Assembly: GCF_947495625.1 (NCBI RefSeq)
Contig: NZ_CANLZW010000033.1
Span: forward strand, 1-52,639
Source of the DNA: an uncultured Cocleimonas sp.
GTDB lineage: Bacteria; Pseudomonadota; Gammaproteobacteria; Thiotrichales; Thiotrichaceae
Direction of reading: 5' to 3'
DNA: 52,639 nucleotides
Program-made: the position numbers and the translations under genes
Notes under the pieces: model-generated
What the model saw: the letters and a program-made list of their open reading frames with translations, nothing else
Databases searched by the model: none
What the model was told of the DNA's origin: nothing
In this document: positions 35,187 to 44,314 of the stretch, piece by piece
Layout of the letters: the number at the start of each line of letters is the position of its first letter
Numbering within the stretch: the stretch's first letter is position 1

Positions 35187-35776
35187 TTGGTTTATTACGT
35201 GGCATCATCTTACAAAAACAAGCACCTGAATTATTATTAGATGTGGGTGGTGTCGGATACGAACTGCTTGCCTCTCTTACTACTTTTATTGATCTTCCAG
35301 CAATCGATACTGAAGTCACCTTATACACACACCTGATTGTTAGGGAAGATGCACATACCTTATACGCATTCAGCTCAATTGAAGAGCGTGCATTATTCAG
35401 GATTCTATTAAAGGTAAATGGCGTAGGGCCTAAAATGGCACTAGCTATTGTTTCTGGAATGACAGCTAACGAATTTTCCCAACGTGTACATGCCAATGAT
35501 GTTGCAGGTTTAACAAAACTACCAGGAGTCGGTAAAAAAACGGCAGAAAGGCTGATTATAGAGATGAGAGATTGCTTGCCAGAGCCTTCAGGACAATTAG
35601 AAGCAGATATTTCTATACCTGCTTCAGCGAGAAATATGGAAGAAGAAGCAACAGAAGCATTGCTCGCTTTAGGTTACAAACCTGCTCAAGCCAGTAAAAT
35701 GGTCTCAAAATATTCAAGGGAAGGGCTATCAGTAGAAGAACTTATACGAAAAGCTCTTAAGGCCAGCTTATCGTGA
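35183..35776 (+). CDS. ruvA: Holliday-junction DNA helicase subunit RuvA
   Basis: 197 residues. OB-fold N-terminal domain ([13 protein letters not shown]), tandem helix-hairpin-helix motifs ([22 protein letters not shown]) and a C-terminal UBA-like domain ([15 protein letters not shown]) that contacts RuvB. A tetramer binds four-way junctions. Coupled by 4-base overlaps at both ends. Confidence 0.97.
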   Translation: MIGLLRGIILQKQAPELLLDVGGVGYELLASLTTFIDLPAIDTEVTLYTHLIVREDAHTLYAFSSIEERALFRILLKVNGVGPKMALAIVSGMTANEFSQRVHANDVAGLTKLPGVGKKTAERLIIEMRDCLPEPSGQLEADISIPASARNMEEEATEALLALGYKPAQASKMVSKYSREGLSVEELIRKALKASLS

Positions 35777-36831
35777 GTGATGACCCATTTAACGACTTTG
35801 GTAACGATAGAATAATTTCACCAGTGGCAGGATTGGATGATGCCACCAATGATATCGAAGAGAAGATACGCCCCAAATATTTAAAAGACTACGTAGGGCA
35901 ACCGGTTGTTCGTGAGCAGATGGAGATATTTATCCCTGCAGCCAAAGCACGTGGGGAGGCACTTGATCATGTGCTAATTTTTGGCCCTCCAGGTTTAGGT
36001 AAAACCACACTCTCACACATCATTGCAAATGAATTAAACGCTAATTTAAGACAGACCTCAGGTCCGGTTTTAGAAAAAGCGGGTGATTTAGCGGCACTTT
36101 TAACCAATCTTGAAGAAAACGACGTGTTATTCGTTGACGAAATTCATCGTTTAAGCCCCGTGATAGAAGAAATCCTATATCCAGCAATGGAAGATTTTCA
36201 GCTCGATATTATGATTGGTGAAGGGCCTGCGGCTAGATCAATAAAATTAGACCTTCCTCCATTTACCTTAGTCGGAGCAACAACAAGAGCGGGGTTATTA
36301 ACGTCTCCGTTAAGAGATCGATTCGGTATTGTCCAGCGCCTCGAATTTTATAATGTTAAAGACTTAACGCATATCGTTAAAAGAGCAGCTGGAATCATTA
36401 AGGTAGAAATTGATGATAATGGCGCTGCGGAAATTGCGTGTCGTTCGCGTGGCACGCCTCGTATTGCAAATCGATTACTACGTCGTGTTAGAGATTATGC
36501 ACAAGTAAAATCGGATGGAAAAATCACAAAAGAAATTTCAGATTTAGCACTGAATATGCTCAATGTAGATAATCTAGGTTTCGATCACATGGATCGACGT
36601 GTCTTGCTTGCCATTATGGAAAAATTTGATGGTGGCCCAGTAGGTGTTGAAAGTATTGCGGCTGCGATTGGTGAAGAGCGCGGCACTATAGAAGATGTGA
36701 TTGAGCCATTCTTAATTCAGCAAGGATTTTTAATGCGTACTCCAAGAGGCCGTGTTGCAACTCGCCATGCTTGGCAGCATTTTGGTTTAAACGCTCCTAA
36801 AAGCTCTCAAGAGAGTGGCGATCTACTATAA
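35773..36831 (+). CDS. ruvB: Holliday-junction branch-migration ATPase RuvB
   Basis: 352-residue AAA+ motor. Walker [10 protein letters not shown] near 74-82, Walker B VDEIHRL, sensor [20 protein letters not shown] and a C-terminal winged helix ending in the conserved RTPRGR. GTG start overlaps the ruvA stop (GTGA). Followed by copy 10 of the repeat. Confidence 0.97.
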   Translation: MSDDPFNDFGNDRIISPVAGLDDATNDIEEKIRPKYLKDYVGQPVVREQMEIFIPAAKARGEALDHVLIFGPPGLGKTTLSHIIANELNANLRQTSGPVLEKAGDLAALLTNLEENDVLFVDEIHRLSPVIEEILYPAMEDFQLDIMIGEGPAARSIKLDLPPFTLVGATTRAGLLTSPLRDRFGIVQRLEFYNVKDLTHIVKRAAGIIKVEIDDNGAAEIACRSRGTPRIANRLLRRVRDYAQVKSDGKITKEISDLALNMLNVDNLGFDHMDRRVLLAIMEKFDGGPVGVESIAAAIGEERGTIEDVIEPFLIQQGFLMRTPRGRVATRHAWQHFGLNAPKSSQESGDLL

Positions 36832-36862
36832 CGACCTTTTGTAACTAAAAGTTAAGTAAAGA

Positions 36863-36893
36863 AAGCCACCCCCCACCTTTAGGGCACTTTTTT
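36863..36893 (+). terminator. C6 repeat, copy 10 (ACCTTT variant; terminator of ruvB)
   Basis: Reads AAAGCCACCCCCCACCTTTA, then GGGCAC and six T, 31 bases past the ruvB stop. A GCC/GGC or CCC/GGG stem is followed by the U-tract. The downstream convergent gene's stop lies just past it. Confidence 0.8.
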
Positions 36894-36895
36894 AA

Positions 36896-37567
36896 TTAAT
36901 TATTGCTCGTTAATAATTGGGAATAGCAATCCACAGCTATAAAATGTTCAGTGTCTTTAGCGGCTTGATTAGAATCTGGTCTAGAAATTGATAGTAAATG
37001 TTTTACTCCAGATTTTTGCGCTGCTTTTAAAACATCTAAATTATCATCAATAAATAAACTTTGTTCTCGCGAAAAAGCTTCAGTCTTCTCGAGTTCATCC
37101 CAAAAACCATCTTCTTCTTTGGCGATTCCAATATCGTGCGAAGTGATAATACGATCAAAATATTGTTCTATAGAAATGTATGAAAACTTTACCTCAATGG
37201 TTTTTTTGTGCGCATTTGTAAGCAACACAATTCTTTTATTCAAAGCTCGAAGATGTTCAAGAAATTCCACTACATTTTCACGAATAGCAATTTTCTCTGC
37301 CACTTCATGTTTTAGACTCACAATATCCATATCCAGATTATCTTGCCAGTAATCAAGACAATACCAGTCTAGAGTGCCAGCAATTGCAGATGTCTTTTTC
37401 TCTAACAGCTCACTTGCTTCATTAATGCTCAAATCGTGCTTTTCTGCATAGCGTTTAGGGATATGTTCTAACCAGAAGTGGTTGTCATAGTGTAAATCCA
37501 AAAGGGTGCCGTCCATATCAAGAAAAACGGTTGATATGTTTTGCCAATCAATGGGAATTGCCTTCAT
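36896..37567 (-). CDS. yrfG: HAD-family GMP/IMP nucleotidase (YrfG-like)
   Basis: 223 residues of the HAD superfamily. Motif I DMDGTLLDL (Asp nucleophile and acid), motif II LLTNAHKK, motif III/IV SLFIDDNLDVLKAA. The family dephosphorylates purine monophosphates such as GMP and IMP. In many gammaproteobacteria yrfG is adjacent to nudE, as here, where it is divergent and 21 bases from the proposed nudE start. Confidence 0.87.
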   Translation of the reverse strand: MKAIPIDWQNISTVFLDMDGTLLDLHYDNHFWLEHIPKRYAEKHDLSINEASELLEKKTSAIAGTLDWYCLDYWQDNLDMDIVSLKHEVAEKIAIRENVVEFLEHLRALNKRIVLLTNAHKKTIEVKFSYISIEQYFDRIITSHDIGIAKEEDGFWDELEKTEAFSREQSLFIDDNLDVLKAAQKSGVKHLLSISRPDSNQAAKDTEHFIAVDCYSQLLTSNN

Positions 37568-37588
37568 CTGCCTGTAAACTCCTCAGCC

Positions 37589-38167
37589 ATGAGCGATCAA
37601 AAATTGAAAAATAAGTTACCCACCATACATCAAACCAGAAAAGTTGCCAGTAGCCGTTTATTTGAAATAGAAGCATTGGATCTCGAGTTTTCAAACGGCG
37701 AAAAACGAGAATATGAACGATTAGTCAGTCGTGGCGTTGGCGCAGTGCTTATTGTCCCTATCCTGCGAAAAGAGGGTCAAGAAGACACCGTGCTATTAAT
37801 TCGTGAATACGCAGCGGGTACAGAACGCTATGAATTAGCTTTTCCTAAGGGCAAAGTGGAAGTAGGCGAAGAAACCCTGCATGCAGCGAATCGCGAAATT
37901 ATGGAAGAAGTTGGTTATCAATCAGGTAAACTAACCTTGTTAAAAGCATTGAGTTTAGCGCCTGGTTATTTGGGGCATGTAACTAATATTATTTTGGCTG
38001 AAGATTTATCTGAACGTCGTGAAGAAGGTGACGAGCCTGAACAAATTGAAGTGGTTCCGTGGAAGTTAAGTGAAATAGATCAACTCATCGAAAGAGATGA
38101 TTTTGCAGAAGGTAGAAGTGTGGCGGCAGTGTATTTATTAAAACAACACTTAGCTAAAAACCCATAA
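37589..38167 (+). CDS. nudE: ADP compounds hydrolase NudE
   Basis: 192 residues from the ATG at 37589. The frame also runs upstream to a TTG at 37541 inside the divergent yrfG, but the conserved sequence begins after MSDQ. A complete Nudix box, G-x5-E-x7-RE-x2-EE-x-G, starts at GKVEVGEE. It hydrolyses ADP-ribose, NADH and AP3A. It precedes cysQ by 18 bases, a typical nudE-cysQ pair. Confidence 0.93.
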   Translation: MSDQKLKNKLPTIHQTRKVASSRLFEIEALDLEFSNGEKREYERLVSRGVGAVLIVPILRKEGQEDTVLLIREYAAGTERYELAFPKGKVEVGEETLHAANREIMEEVGYQSGKLTLLKALSLAPGYLGHVTNIILAEDLSERREEGDEPEQIEVVPWKLSEIDQLIERDDFAEGRSVAAVYLLKQHLAKNP

Positions 38168-38185
38168 ACGATAAGAGCCGAAGAA

Positions 38186-39022
38186 ATGAATCAAGAACAG
38201 CTATTAATATTATTGCCAGAAATTCGTCGTATCGCAGTAGGTGCGGGTGAAAAAATAATGGAGATTTATAAGAGTGGTTTCGACACAGAAACTAAATCTG
38301 ATGATTCCCCTGTAACATCGGCAGACCTTGCAGCAAATAAATACATCGACGAAGAATTAAAAAAATTAGACCTGCAATTTCCAATCCTCTCAGAAGAGTC
38401 AGCTCATCTTCCTTTTGAAGAGAGAGCGTCAAGAGACACCTACTGGCTGGTCGACCCCCTGGATGGTACTAAAGAGTTTATCAATCGAAGGGATAGCTTT
38501 ACCGTAAACATTGCTTTAATTGATCAACATAAACCTATTATGGGTGTTGTTTATGCGCCTGCTTTGGGTTTAAGTTATTTTGCCGGTAAAGGTCTTGGGA
38601 GTTTTAAGACTAGCGATAAAAGCTCGACTGAACCAGAAGCGATTCATTCTCGTGATGTGCCGGATACTGCTATTTTCGTTGGTAGTCGTTCGCATACGGG
38701 CGAAGACATGGTTAAGTTTCTGGAAAATTATGAAGCAGATAATGGCCAGTATGATCTACAGAGCATGGGTAGTTCACTAAAAATGTGTATGGTGGCTGAA
38801 GGCAATGCTGATTTGTATCCACGATTATGGCTAACCTCAGAATGGGACACGGCTGCAGCTCACTGTATTTTGAATGAAGCGGGTGGAAAGATCGTGAACA
38901 TTGATATGTCGCCGTTGCTCTACAACACTAAAGATTCATTATTAAACCCATATTTCTTTGCCATAGGTAATAACTCAGTCGCCTGGAATAAGTACCTTCC
39001 CAAGTCTTTGATTGATTCGTAA
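38186..39022 (+). CDS. cysQ: 3'(2'),5'-bisphosphate nucleotidase CysQ
   Basis: 278 residues of the inositol-monophosphatase superfamily. The metal sites are PILSEES, WLVDPLDGTKEF and WDTAAAHCIL, all intact. It converts PAP to AMP during sulfate assimilation and relieves PAP inhibition. Cytoplasmic or membrane-associated. Co-directional with nudE, probably one transcript. Confidence 0.95.
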   Translation: MNQEQLLILLPEIRRIAVGAGEKIMEIYKSGFDTETKSDDSPVTSADLAANKYIDEELKKLDLQFPILSEESAHLPFEERASRDTYWLVDPLDGTKEFINRRDSFTVNIALIDQHKPIMGVVYAPALGLSYFAGKGLGSFKTSDKSSTEPEAIHSRDVPDTAIFVGSRSHTGEDMVKFLENYEADNGQYDLQSMGSSLKMCMVAEGNADLYPRLWLTSEWDTAAAHCILNEAGGKIVNIDMSPLLYNTKDSLLNPYFFAIGNNSVAWNKYLPKSLIDS

Positions 39023-39055
39023 TAGATAATCCAACGCGTCCACTAGCGGAGCATA

Positions 39056-39098
39056 AATGCTATTTACGTTTTAAAAGAACAAAAACGTAAATAGCATT
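39056..39098. repeat. 17-bp perfect inverted repeat between cysQ and dsbA-like gene
   Basis: Arms AATGCTATTTACGTTTT (39056-39072) and its exact complement (39082-39098), with a 9-base loop. The arms are AT-rich and long for a standard terminator. It is joined directly to the truncated repeat copy 11, replacing the T-rich half of that copy. It likely serves as a bidirectional transcription stop between convergent genes. Confidence 0.8.
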
Positions 39099-39099
39099 C

Positions 39100-39117
39100 A
39101 TAAGTAGGGGGGTGACC
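39100..39117 (-). repeat. C6-TACTTT repeat, copy 11 (truncated)
   Basis: On minus it keeps GGTCACCCCCCTACTTAT but lacks the G-triplet, CAC and T-tract, running instead into the 17-bp inverted repeat. It lies after the minus-strand DsbA-like gene. Confidence 0.7.
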
Positions 39118-39131
39118 CAAGGGTTTTTCTT

Positions 39132-39746
39132 CTAGGTATTGATTTGATTAAGCAGTTCAAGTGTCTTACTCGAGTCGTTATAATCCAGTGGTAGATATTC
39201 ATATCTACCCTCTACCTCCAGCATCATGCTCGGAAATCCCTGCGCGCCAATTTGTCTGGCAAAGGTCATTTCTTCTTCAAGTTGTTGCTGGGTTTCAGCT
39301 GAATTAAGGTCAGCTGAGAAAGCTTCTTTGTCTAAGCCTAATGATTCTGCAATGTCGATTAATGTTTCATCATTAGAGGGGTTTTTTGCGTTTAGATAAT
39401 AGGCTTTTTGAATAGCGTCGATCATCTCGCGCTCGATTTCTGGTTTTTGCTTTCGTGCTGCAATTACCGCTCTGCAAGAAGGGTAGGTCGATCTTCTCGG
39501 TTCGCATTCTTGCCAAAAATTAAAGTTGAATTCAGTTCCGGGAATATGTTGCTGGATTCGTTTCCAGTAGCCCGCAATCGCTTCCTGCATTTGCTCTGGC
39601 ATCGGCTCGTCAGAGTCAGGAGCGAGTCCACCCAACAAGTATTTCACTTCAATATTGTCAGGAAGTTGCGTTCGAATTTTAGACCAGGTAGGGCTAAAGC
39701 CCCAGCACCAGCTACACATTGGGTCATGCACATAGTAAAGTATCAT
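39132..39746 (-). CDS. DsbA-family oxidoreductase (FrnE-like)
   Basis: 204 residues, no signal peptide, so cytoplasmic. The thioredoxin-fold opens YYVHDPMCSWCWGFSP with a CxxC (CSWC) active site; the helical insertion and the QIGAQGFPSMML cis-Pro region fit DsbA/FrnE-type enzymes. I start at the ATG 39746 because the family begins just before the first strand; an ATG at 39767 or 39779 would add 7-11 residues. The function is likely thiol-disulfide exchange; the substrate is unknown. Confidence 0.88.
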   Translation of the reverse strand: MILYYVHDPMCSWCWGFSPTWSKIRTQLPDNIEVKYLLGGLAPDSDEPMPEQMQEAIAGYWKRIQQHIPGTEFNFNFWQECEPRRSTYPSCRAVIAARKQKPEIEREMIDAIQKAYYLNAKNPSNDETLIDIAESLGLDKEAFSADLNSAETQQQLEEEMTFARQIGAQGFPSMMLEVEGRYEYLPLDYNDSSKTLELLNQINT

Positions 39747-39770
39747 GAAGACAAGTATAGGAGACATTTT

Positions 39771-40109
39771 ATGAAACAAAAACTTTTTATTATCGCAATT
39801 TTAGTCGCACTGGCAGGCTGTACTCAGGAAACCCAAAACCAGCTCGGTAGAGCATTAAATAACTGGACAGGAACCAATGGAATCCTTGAAGTGTATGCGG
39901 GAGAGAAATTAGTCAGACGCTTTATTAAAATAGATAAGCTAAGTACAGCAGGTGGAACTGGTAATGAGGAGCATCGCCCTTATCGATATGGATACGGATA
40001 TCTCGATAAAAATCTGAATGATATTGTTGATGCAGATGAAAAGAAAAAAATATATTTTGAATTTAGCGACTACTCTACTTCTTATGTTTTCTTTGAAAGC
40101 CCTAAATAA
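39771..40109 (+). CDS. small lipoprotein of unknown function
   Basis: 112 residues from the ATG at 39771, preceded by AGGAGAC. A signal peptide ends in the lipobox LAGC (Cys17). The mature part has TGTNGILEVYAGEKLVRRF and a RPYRYGYGYLD stretch; mixed beta pattern. I recognise no named family. It is divergent from the DsbA-like gene, with 24 bases between proposed starts. Copy 12 follows. Confidence 0.8.
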   Translation: MKQKLFIIAILVALAGCTQETQNQLGRALNNWTGTNGILEVYAGEKLVRRFIKIDKLSTAGGTGNEEHRPYRYGYGYLDKNLNDIVDADEKKKIYFEFSDYSTSYVFFESPK

Positions 40110-40115
40110 GAGCAA

Positions 40116-40145
40116 AAGCCACCCCCCTACTTTGGGGCATATTTT
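40116..40145 (+). terminator. C6-TACTTT repeat, copy 12
   Basis: Reads AAGCCACCCCCCTACTTTGG, then GGCATATTTT, right after the lipoprotein stop. A CCCC/GGGG stem with a TACTTT loop forms a plausible terminator. Confidence 0.82.
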
Positions 40146-40238
40146 ACGGATACGAGTGTCTTAATTATCGTTAATCTTGCATAAATGTTCTCTCTAGTAA
40201 TATAACTCTTAATGGTAAATCCATTAGGGGATATAAAA

Positions 40239-40727
40239 ATGAATAAGAAAACCTCGCCGAATATTTCGGCTCTACAAGGTAAAAAAGCCTATTGCGGGCG
40301 TAAGCCTTTAACTAAACAGACCGGTTCTATTTTAAGTAAATTGATGCTTATGATCGTCATTGGGGGTATTGGTTATGGGGCTTATATTGCGAATGATAAA
40401 GGCTTGATCAACGCGAAAAAATTTACCTCATTAAAAAGCACTATTTCCAATAAGTTCTCAGGTTCTGATAGTTTCAAAGGGTATGGCGTACAGCTAATGG
40501 CAACGAAGCAGCTGGAACAAGCAGAAACGGTTATGAATGATTTTGCGCGTGACGGTTATTCGGCATTTGTTTTGGCAAGTCAGTCAAAAGGCCGGACGAT
40601 TTATAAAGTCCGCCTTGGACCTTATAGCCATAAACCAGAAGCAGTCGCGGTAAAAGATAAAGTGGTGCGTCGTTATCCGCAGAATCCGTTTGTTAAAACA
40701 AGTCTGGTTATTTACAAGCCAAACTAA
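40239..40727 (+). CDS. SPOR-domain membrane protein
   Basis: 162 residues from the ATG at 40239, which has TAGGGGAT seven bases upstream; an upstream ATG at 40212 is less likely. A cytoplasmic N-terminus, one transmembrane helix (about 33-52), a short linker, and a C-terminal SPOR domain (about 80-160: YGVQLMATKQLEQAE, YKVRLGPYSHKPEA). SPOR domains bind denuded glycan strands at division septa, so it is a likely divisome-associated protein. FtsN is larger; the identity among DedD/FtsN-like proteins is open. Confidence 0.87.
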   Translation: MNKKTSPNISALQGKKAYCGRKPLTKQTGSILSKLMLMIVIGGIGYGAYIANDKGLINAKKFTSLKSTISNKFSGSDSFKGYGVQLMATKQLEQAETVMNDFARDGYSAFVLASQSKGRTIYKVRLGPYSHKPEAVAVKDKVVRRYPQNPFVKTSLVIYKPN

Positions 40728-40747
40728 GTGATGGAAACAGATTGAGA

Positions 40748-41209
40748 TTATTTAATTTCAACGACTGTTTTTACAGAATTAGCAATAAAGCATGCTTCGT
40801 GAGCAAGGTGGTGAATTTTCGCCTCTTGCTCTTTCGAGGGTGTTTTTCCTGAATACTTGATTTCAGGGTCTAGCACGACTTTCGTCATCGCTAACTTACC
40901 TTCTTCGTTTTTCTCTAAAGTACCACTTGCGCTATCTTCATAACTATCAATGATCCATTTATTTTTCGCTGCGAAGGATAAAAAGAACAACATATGGCAA
41001 CTGGATAGCGAAGCGACGAAAGCTTCTTCAGGGTCGATATTCTCGTCCACAGAATAGGGCAGGGGAACAATATGTGGCGATGAGGACGCGGCGATACTCG
41101 TGCCGCTATCGAATACCCATTGATGGGCACGACTATATTTATCATCGGAAAAGGTTTGAGAGCCACGTTGCCAGACGACAGTGGCGTTATAGTGTGAAGC
41201 GTTATTCAT
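40748..41209 (-). CDS. OsmC-family peroxiredoxin-like protein
   Basis: 153 residues. The two family cysteines are present, in SLSSCHMLFFLSFAA and HEACFIANSVK, supporting a thiol-dependent hydroperoxide reductase. The EAFVASLSSCH region is characteristic. Cytoplasmic. It is convergent with the SPOR gene with only 20 bases between. No obvious terminator there. Confidence 0.9.
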   Translation of the reverse strand: MNNASHYNATVVWQRGSQTFSDDKYSRAHQWVFDSGTSIAASSSPHIVPLPYSVDENIDPEEAFVASLSSCHMLFFLSFAAKNKWIIDSYEDSASGTLEKNEEGKLAMTKVVLDPEIKYSGKTPSKEQEAKIHHLAHEACFIANSVKTVVEIK

Positions 41210-41231
41210 ATTGAAGGCCTCGTAATTTCAT

Positions 41232-41261
41232 AAGCCACCCCCCTACTTTGGGGGTATTTTT
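41232..41261 (+). repeat. C6-TACTTT repeat, copy 13 (reversed relative to cpoB)
   Basis: Reads AAGCCACCCCCCTACTTTGG, then GGG and TATTTTT. Strong CCCCC/GGGGG stem. Both flanking genes run on minus, so its T-tract is on the wrong side for cpoB, which ends at 41286; it could block transcription from plus. Confidence 0.83.
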
Positions 41262-41285
41262 CAGGTCAAAATTGACTGAAAACTA

Positions 41286-42203
41286 TTAATGACCCGCCGC
41301 CTTCATCTTCTCTAGGCGTTGAGTTGCCAGTTTCACTGCATTCTCATTTTTAGGGAAGTATTTCAAAACATCTTCAAAGGTTCTTCGAGCATAAGGCCAG
41401 TTTTTTAGTGCATAAAAGCTATAGCCGAGTTTGATTGCGGCATCTGGGGCTTTGTTACTGTTCTTATACTTTTGTAAAACCTTGATAAATTCATCTACCG
41501 CACCTTTGTAGTTATTGTGCGAGTACATGATCTCACCAATCCAGTACTGCGCATTAGCTGCAAGTGGACTATTTGGCTGCATTTTTATGTATTCTTGAAA
41601 TGCTTTGGTTGCAGCAGTTGGTGAAGAGCCCATCTTATTAAACGCAGCTTGATAGGTTTCTTTCTCGTAATCTGTCGGTGCTCTAGGGCTTGACTGACTA
41701 GATCCTGATGCTGTGGTGCTCGCAGTTGGCTCGGGTTTAGCTTCCTCCGTTTTTGCCGCTGCAGGTTTCTCAGCAGCTGGCGTTTTGGCCGCAGGAGGTG
41801 TTTGTACTGAAGGTTTTGCCACCTCAGGTTTTGCTACAGGAGTTTCTTTTTTCTCAGGTGTTGCTGCAGGAGTAGCAACGGCAGGTTTGGGATCAACCAC
41901 TTTCACCGTTGGCTCAGGTTTTGTTTCTGAGCTTGCTGCGCCCTGACTACTACTGGCTTTAATGGTCTTAGAAAGCTCATCAATACGTTCGTCAACATTA
42001 AGAAAACCCTGTTTCTGGGTTTTCTTTAATTGTTCGATTTGATTGGTGAGTACTTCATTTTCACCGTGAAGCTCTCTGGTTTTCTGCTCTAACGTTTCTA
42101 AGCGCTGAAAAATTTGGATGATTGACTCCGTGTTTACTTCAGCAAAACTCGGAGTAAAAAATACAAATAAACCCAGGATTAGCCCTAAGCTTAAGTTTTT
42201 CAT
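41286..42203 (-). CDS. cpoB: cell-division coordinator CpoB (YbgF)
   Basis: 305 residues. Signal peptide (1-21, cleavage after SFA), an N-terminal trimeric coiled coil (about 27-80), a Pro/Ala/Lys-rich linker (about 90-175) and three C-terminal TPRs (about 180-300). CpoB links Tol energy to PBP1B during constriction and interacts with TolA. Ribosome-binding site AAAGGAA. Last gene of the Tol-Pal cluster, as usual. Confidence 0.93.
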   Translation of the reverse strand: MKNLSLGLILGLFVFFTPSFAEVNTESIIQIFQRLETLEQKTRELHGENEVLTNQIEQLKKTQKQGFLNVDERIDELSKTIKASSSQGAASSETKPEPTVKVVDPKPAVATPAATPEKKETPVAKPEVAKPSVQTPPAAKTPAAEKPAAAKTEEAKPEPTASTTASGSSQSSPRAPTDYEKETYQAAFNKMGSSPTAATKAFQEYIKMQPNSPLAANAQYWIGEIMYSHNNYKGAVDEFIKVLQKYKNSNKAPDAAIKLGYSFYALKNWPYARRTFEDVLKYFPKNENAVKLATQRLEKMKAAGH

Positions 42204-42296
42204 AGGATTCCTTTCATTATTTTATTCATCTATTATTTTCGATCTGTTTGTTTCGATCTAGCCCATTTAGTTCTATGGCTTGTCATCTATTGATAA

Positions 42297-42929
42297 TCAA
42301 TAGTCATCGTATTTGATTTCAACACGACGGTTTTTCTGCCAAGACTCTTGAGATTGTCCACGTACTATCGGGATTTCCTCACCGTAACCTATGGTTTTTA
42401 TTTGAGAACTAAGTGCCCCTTGAACGCCCATAATATTCTTTACTGATTGCGCACGTGACTCGGATAATGCCACATTATATGCACGTGATCCACGTTCATC
42501 AGCGTGGCCTTCCAGACGCATTTTAAGGCTAGGGTATTTTGCCAGTAGTTTAGCGTGCGTATTGATTAGCACCATGTACTCTGGGCGAATAGCGGCTTTA
42601 TCATAATCGAAGTAAATGATTCGTTGTGAAAGTAAGTTATCAGGGTTGTTTAACCCAGCTAACGTAATATCATTTGTATTATTACCGTTATTTTCACCGG
42701 GTAAATAATTAAAGTTAGAACGATCACCCTGACTATCTTTAGAATTAACACCTGAAGCGCCACCAGCACCTACTGTTCCCGTTTTAGTGCCATCTTCAGT
42801 GGTAGTTGAGCTGGTGATAGAACCATCAGCTGTAGTATCTTTATCTACATTCTGACTACTACAACCAACAATAGTTAATGCCGATAGTAGAATAGGTAAA
42901 ACAACTAACTTTGTTCTGATACTTCTCAT
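42297..42929 (-). CDS. pal: peptidoglycan-associated lipoprotein
   Basis: 210 residues. Lipobox IVGC (Cys23), a Thr/Gly/Ser-rich linker (about 30-90) and a C-terminal OmpA-like peptidoglycan-binding domain (about 100-210) with LEGHADERGSRAYN. It anchors the outer membrane to the wall and binds TolB. A strong AAAGGAA site precedes the ATG. The linker is longer than in E. coli Pal (173 residues). Confidence 0.96.
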   Translation of the reverse strand: MRSIRTKLVVLPILLSALTIVGCSSQNVDKDTTADGSITSSTTTEDGTKTGTVGAGGASGVNSKDSQGDRSNFNYLPGENNGNNTNDITLAGLNNPDNLLSQRIIYFDYDKAAIRPEYMVLINTHAKLLAKYPSLKMRLEGHADERGSRAYNVALSESRAQSVKNIMGVQGALSSQIKTIGYGEEIPIVRGQSQESWQKNRRVEIKYDDY

Positions 42930-42958
42930 ATTTGATTCCTTTCTTGCGTGTGAATTTG

Positions 42959-42964
42959 ATTATA
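42959..42964 (-). promoter_or_regulatory. candidate internal promoter -10 of pal
   Basis: TATAAT on minus, 29 bases before the pal ATG, within the 92-base tolB-pal gap. The -35 (TCACCA at 17 bases) is weak. An internal pal promoter is known in E. coli. Confidence 0.45.
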
Positions 42965-43021
42965 TATTAATCACATAAGGTTGGTGACTTAAGCTTAGTG
43001 ACTTTAATTTTTTCAGTAAAA

Positions 43022-44308
43022 TTAGTGATTTAAATAAGGAGACCATGCAGGCTCTCTGATATCACCAACTGGAGAGGTTAGAAACTGTCTCGCTTTTGAG
43101 TTATCACTGACAACCGCTAGCGAGTTTTCCCCGTTTTTCATGGTTGTGTATGCAACCATCGCGCCATTAGGAGACAGAGTGGGCGATTCGTCTAAGGTTC
43201 CATTTGACAGGAAGTCTTTGCCCTCTCCGCTCAGGGATTTAATAGCTACATTGTACGCACCACGATTTCCTGTGATAAATGCCAGTTTCTTGTTGGCGAT
43301 ATCTGCAGCACTGTTGTACTTGCCATCAAAAGTCAGTCTTTTTGCCTTGCCACCTGTTGCCGCAATTTGATACAGCTGCGGGCTGCCACCTCGGTCAGAG
43401 GTAAAAACGATCGAATTTGTGCCACTCCAGCTCGGTTCGGTATCAATCGCCGATGAGGTTGTTACGCGGGTAAAATCGCCACTTTTGGCATCAACTATGT
43501 AAATATCTGGGCTTCCATTAAATGAAAGACTCATGGCTACTTTAGTTCCATCAGGAGACCATGCCGGCGCGCTATTGCTTCCTTCGCGTGAAGAAAGCAT
43601 AAATTTCTCACCGGTGAAAATATCCTGAACATAAATAGCAGAACTATTATCTTCAAAAGAGACATAAGCTAGTTTTTTGCCATCGGGTGACCACGCCGGA
43701 GACATAATGGGTTGCTTGGAGGTTAAAATAACTTGGGGTTTATGCCCATCAGAATCAGAAACATATAATCTAAATTGACGATTGTCACTGGTTTTATTGG
43801 TAACCGTTACATAAGCCAAACGCGTATCAAACGCCCCTTTTTCACGAGTAATTTTTTCGTAAATTTTGTCAGCCGCTTTATGGAAAACACGTCGAGGATT
43901 GGTATTTTTAGAGATGGTATAGGTTGTTTTAGCATTATCAGAAGTGCTGATTAATTCAACTTGAAGACCGCCTTCATGCTCTTTGCCACGAACAATATAA
44001 TCCGTAATATCGTTGTATTCACCGCCGTTTAATTCTCCACCAAAAGCGCTTAAGTTAGTTATTTTTGAACGCTCAATGATAGTGAAACGACCACTACGTT
44101 TAAGATCACCTTCAATCACACCTGTCGCGCCACCGGGAATATTCGCGATATATATAGGAATACCGTCGTCGCTGGTTTTAGAGATCGTTAATTCTAACTC
44201 TGCAAGCGCAGGGACGCTGCTAGCAAGTAAAACGACAAGCGCTATGGGTTGCAATAGCAAACGGGATAGAGAAGGGGATAGAAAATGCGATAGAAATTTT
44301 TTAATCAT
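43022..44308 (-). CDS. tolB: Tol-Pal system periplasmic protein TolB
   Basis: 428 residues. Signal peptide (hydrophobic 18-36), an alpha/beta N-terminal domain, then a six-bladed beta propeller with repeated PAWSPDGKKLAYVS-type blades. The propeller binds Pal; the N-terminal region binds TolA. It starts 6 bases from the tolA stop. Confidence 0.96.
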   Translation of the reverse strand: MIKKFLSHFLSPSLSRLLLQPIALVVLLASSVPALAELELTISKTSDDGIPIYIANIPGGATGVIEGDLKRSGRFTIIERSKITNLSAFGGELNGGEYNDITDYIVRGKEHEGGLQVELISTSDNAKTTYTISKNTNPRRVFHKAADKIYEKITREKGAFDTRLAYVTVTNKTSDNRQFRLYVSDSDGHKPQVILTSKQPIMSPAWSPDGKKLAYVSFEDNSSAIYVQDIFTGEKFMLSSREGSNSAPAWSPDGTKVAMSLSFNGSPDIYIVDAKSGDFTRVTTSSAIDTEPSWSGTNSIVFTSDRGGSPQLYQIAATGGKAKRLTFDGKYNSAADIANKKLAFITGNRGAYNVAIKSLSGEGKDFLSNGTLDESPTLSPNGAMVAYTTMKNGENSLAVVSDNSKARQFLTSPVGDIREPAWSPYLNH

Positions 44309-44314
44309 AATTGA

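Noticed and set aside
39408-39770. Upstream extension of the lipoprotein frame into the dsbA-like gene
   Set aside because: The extension is antisense to a real gene; the ATG at 39771 has AGGAGAC and begins a proper lipoprotein signal.
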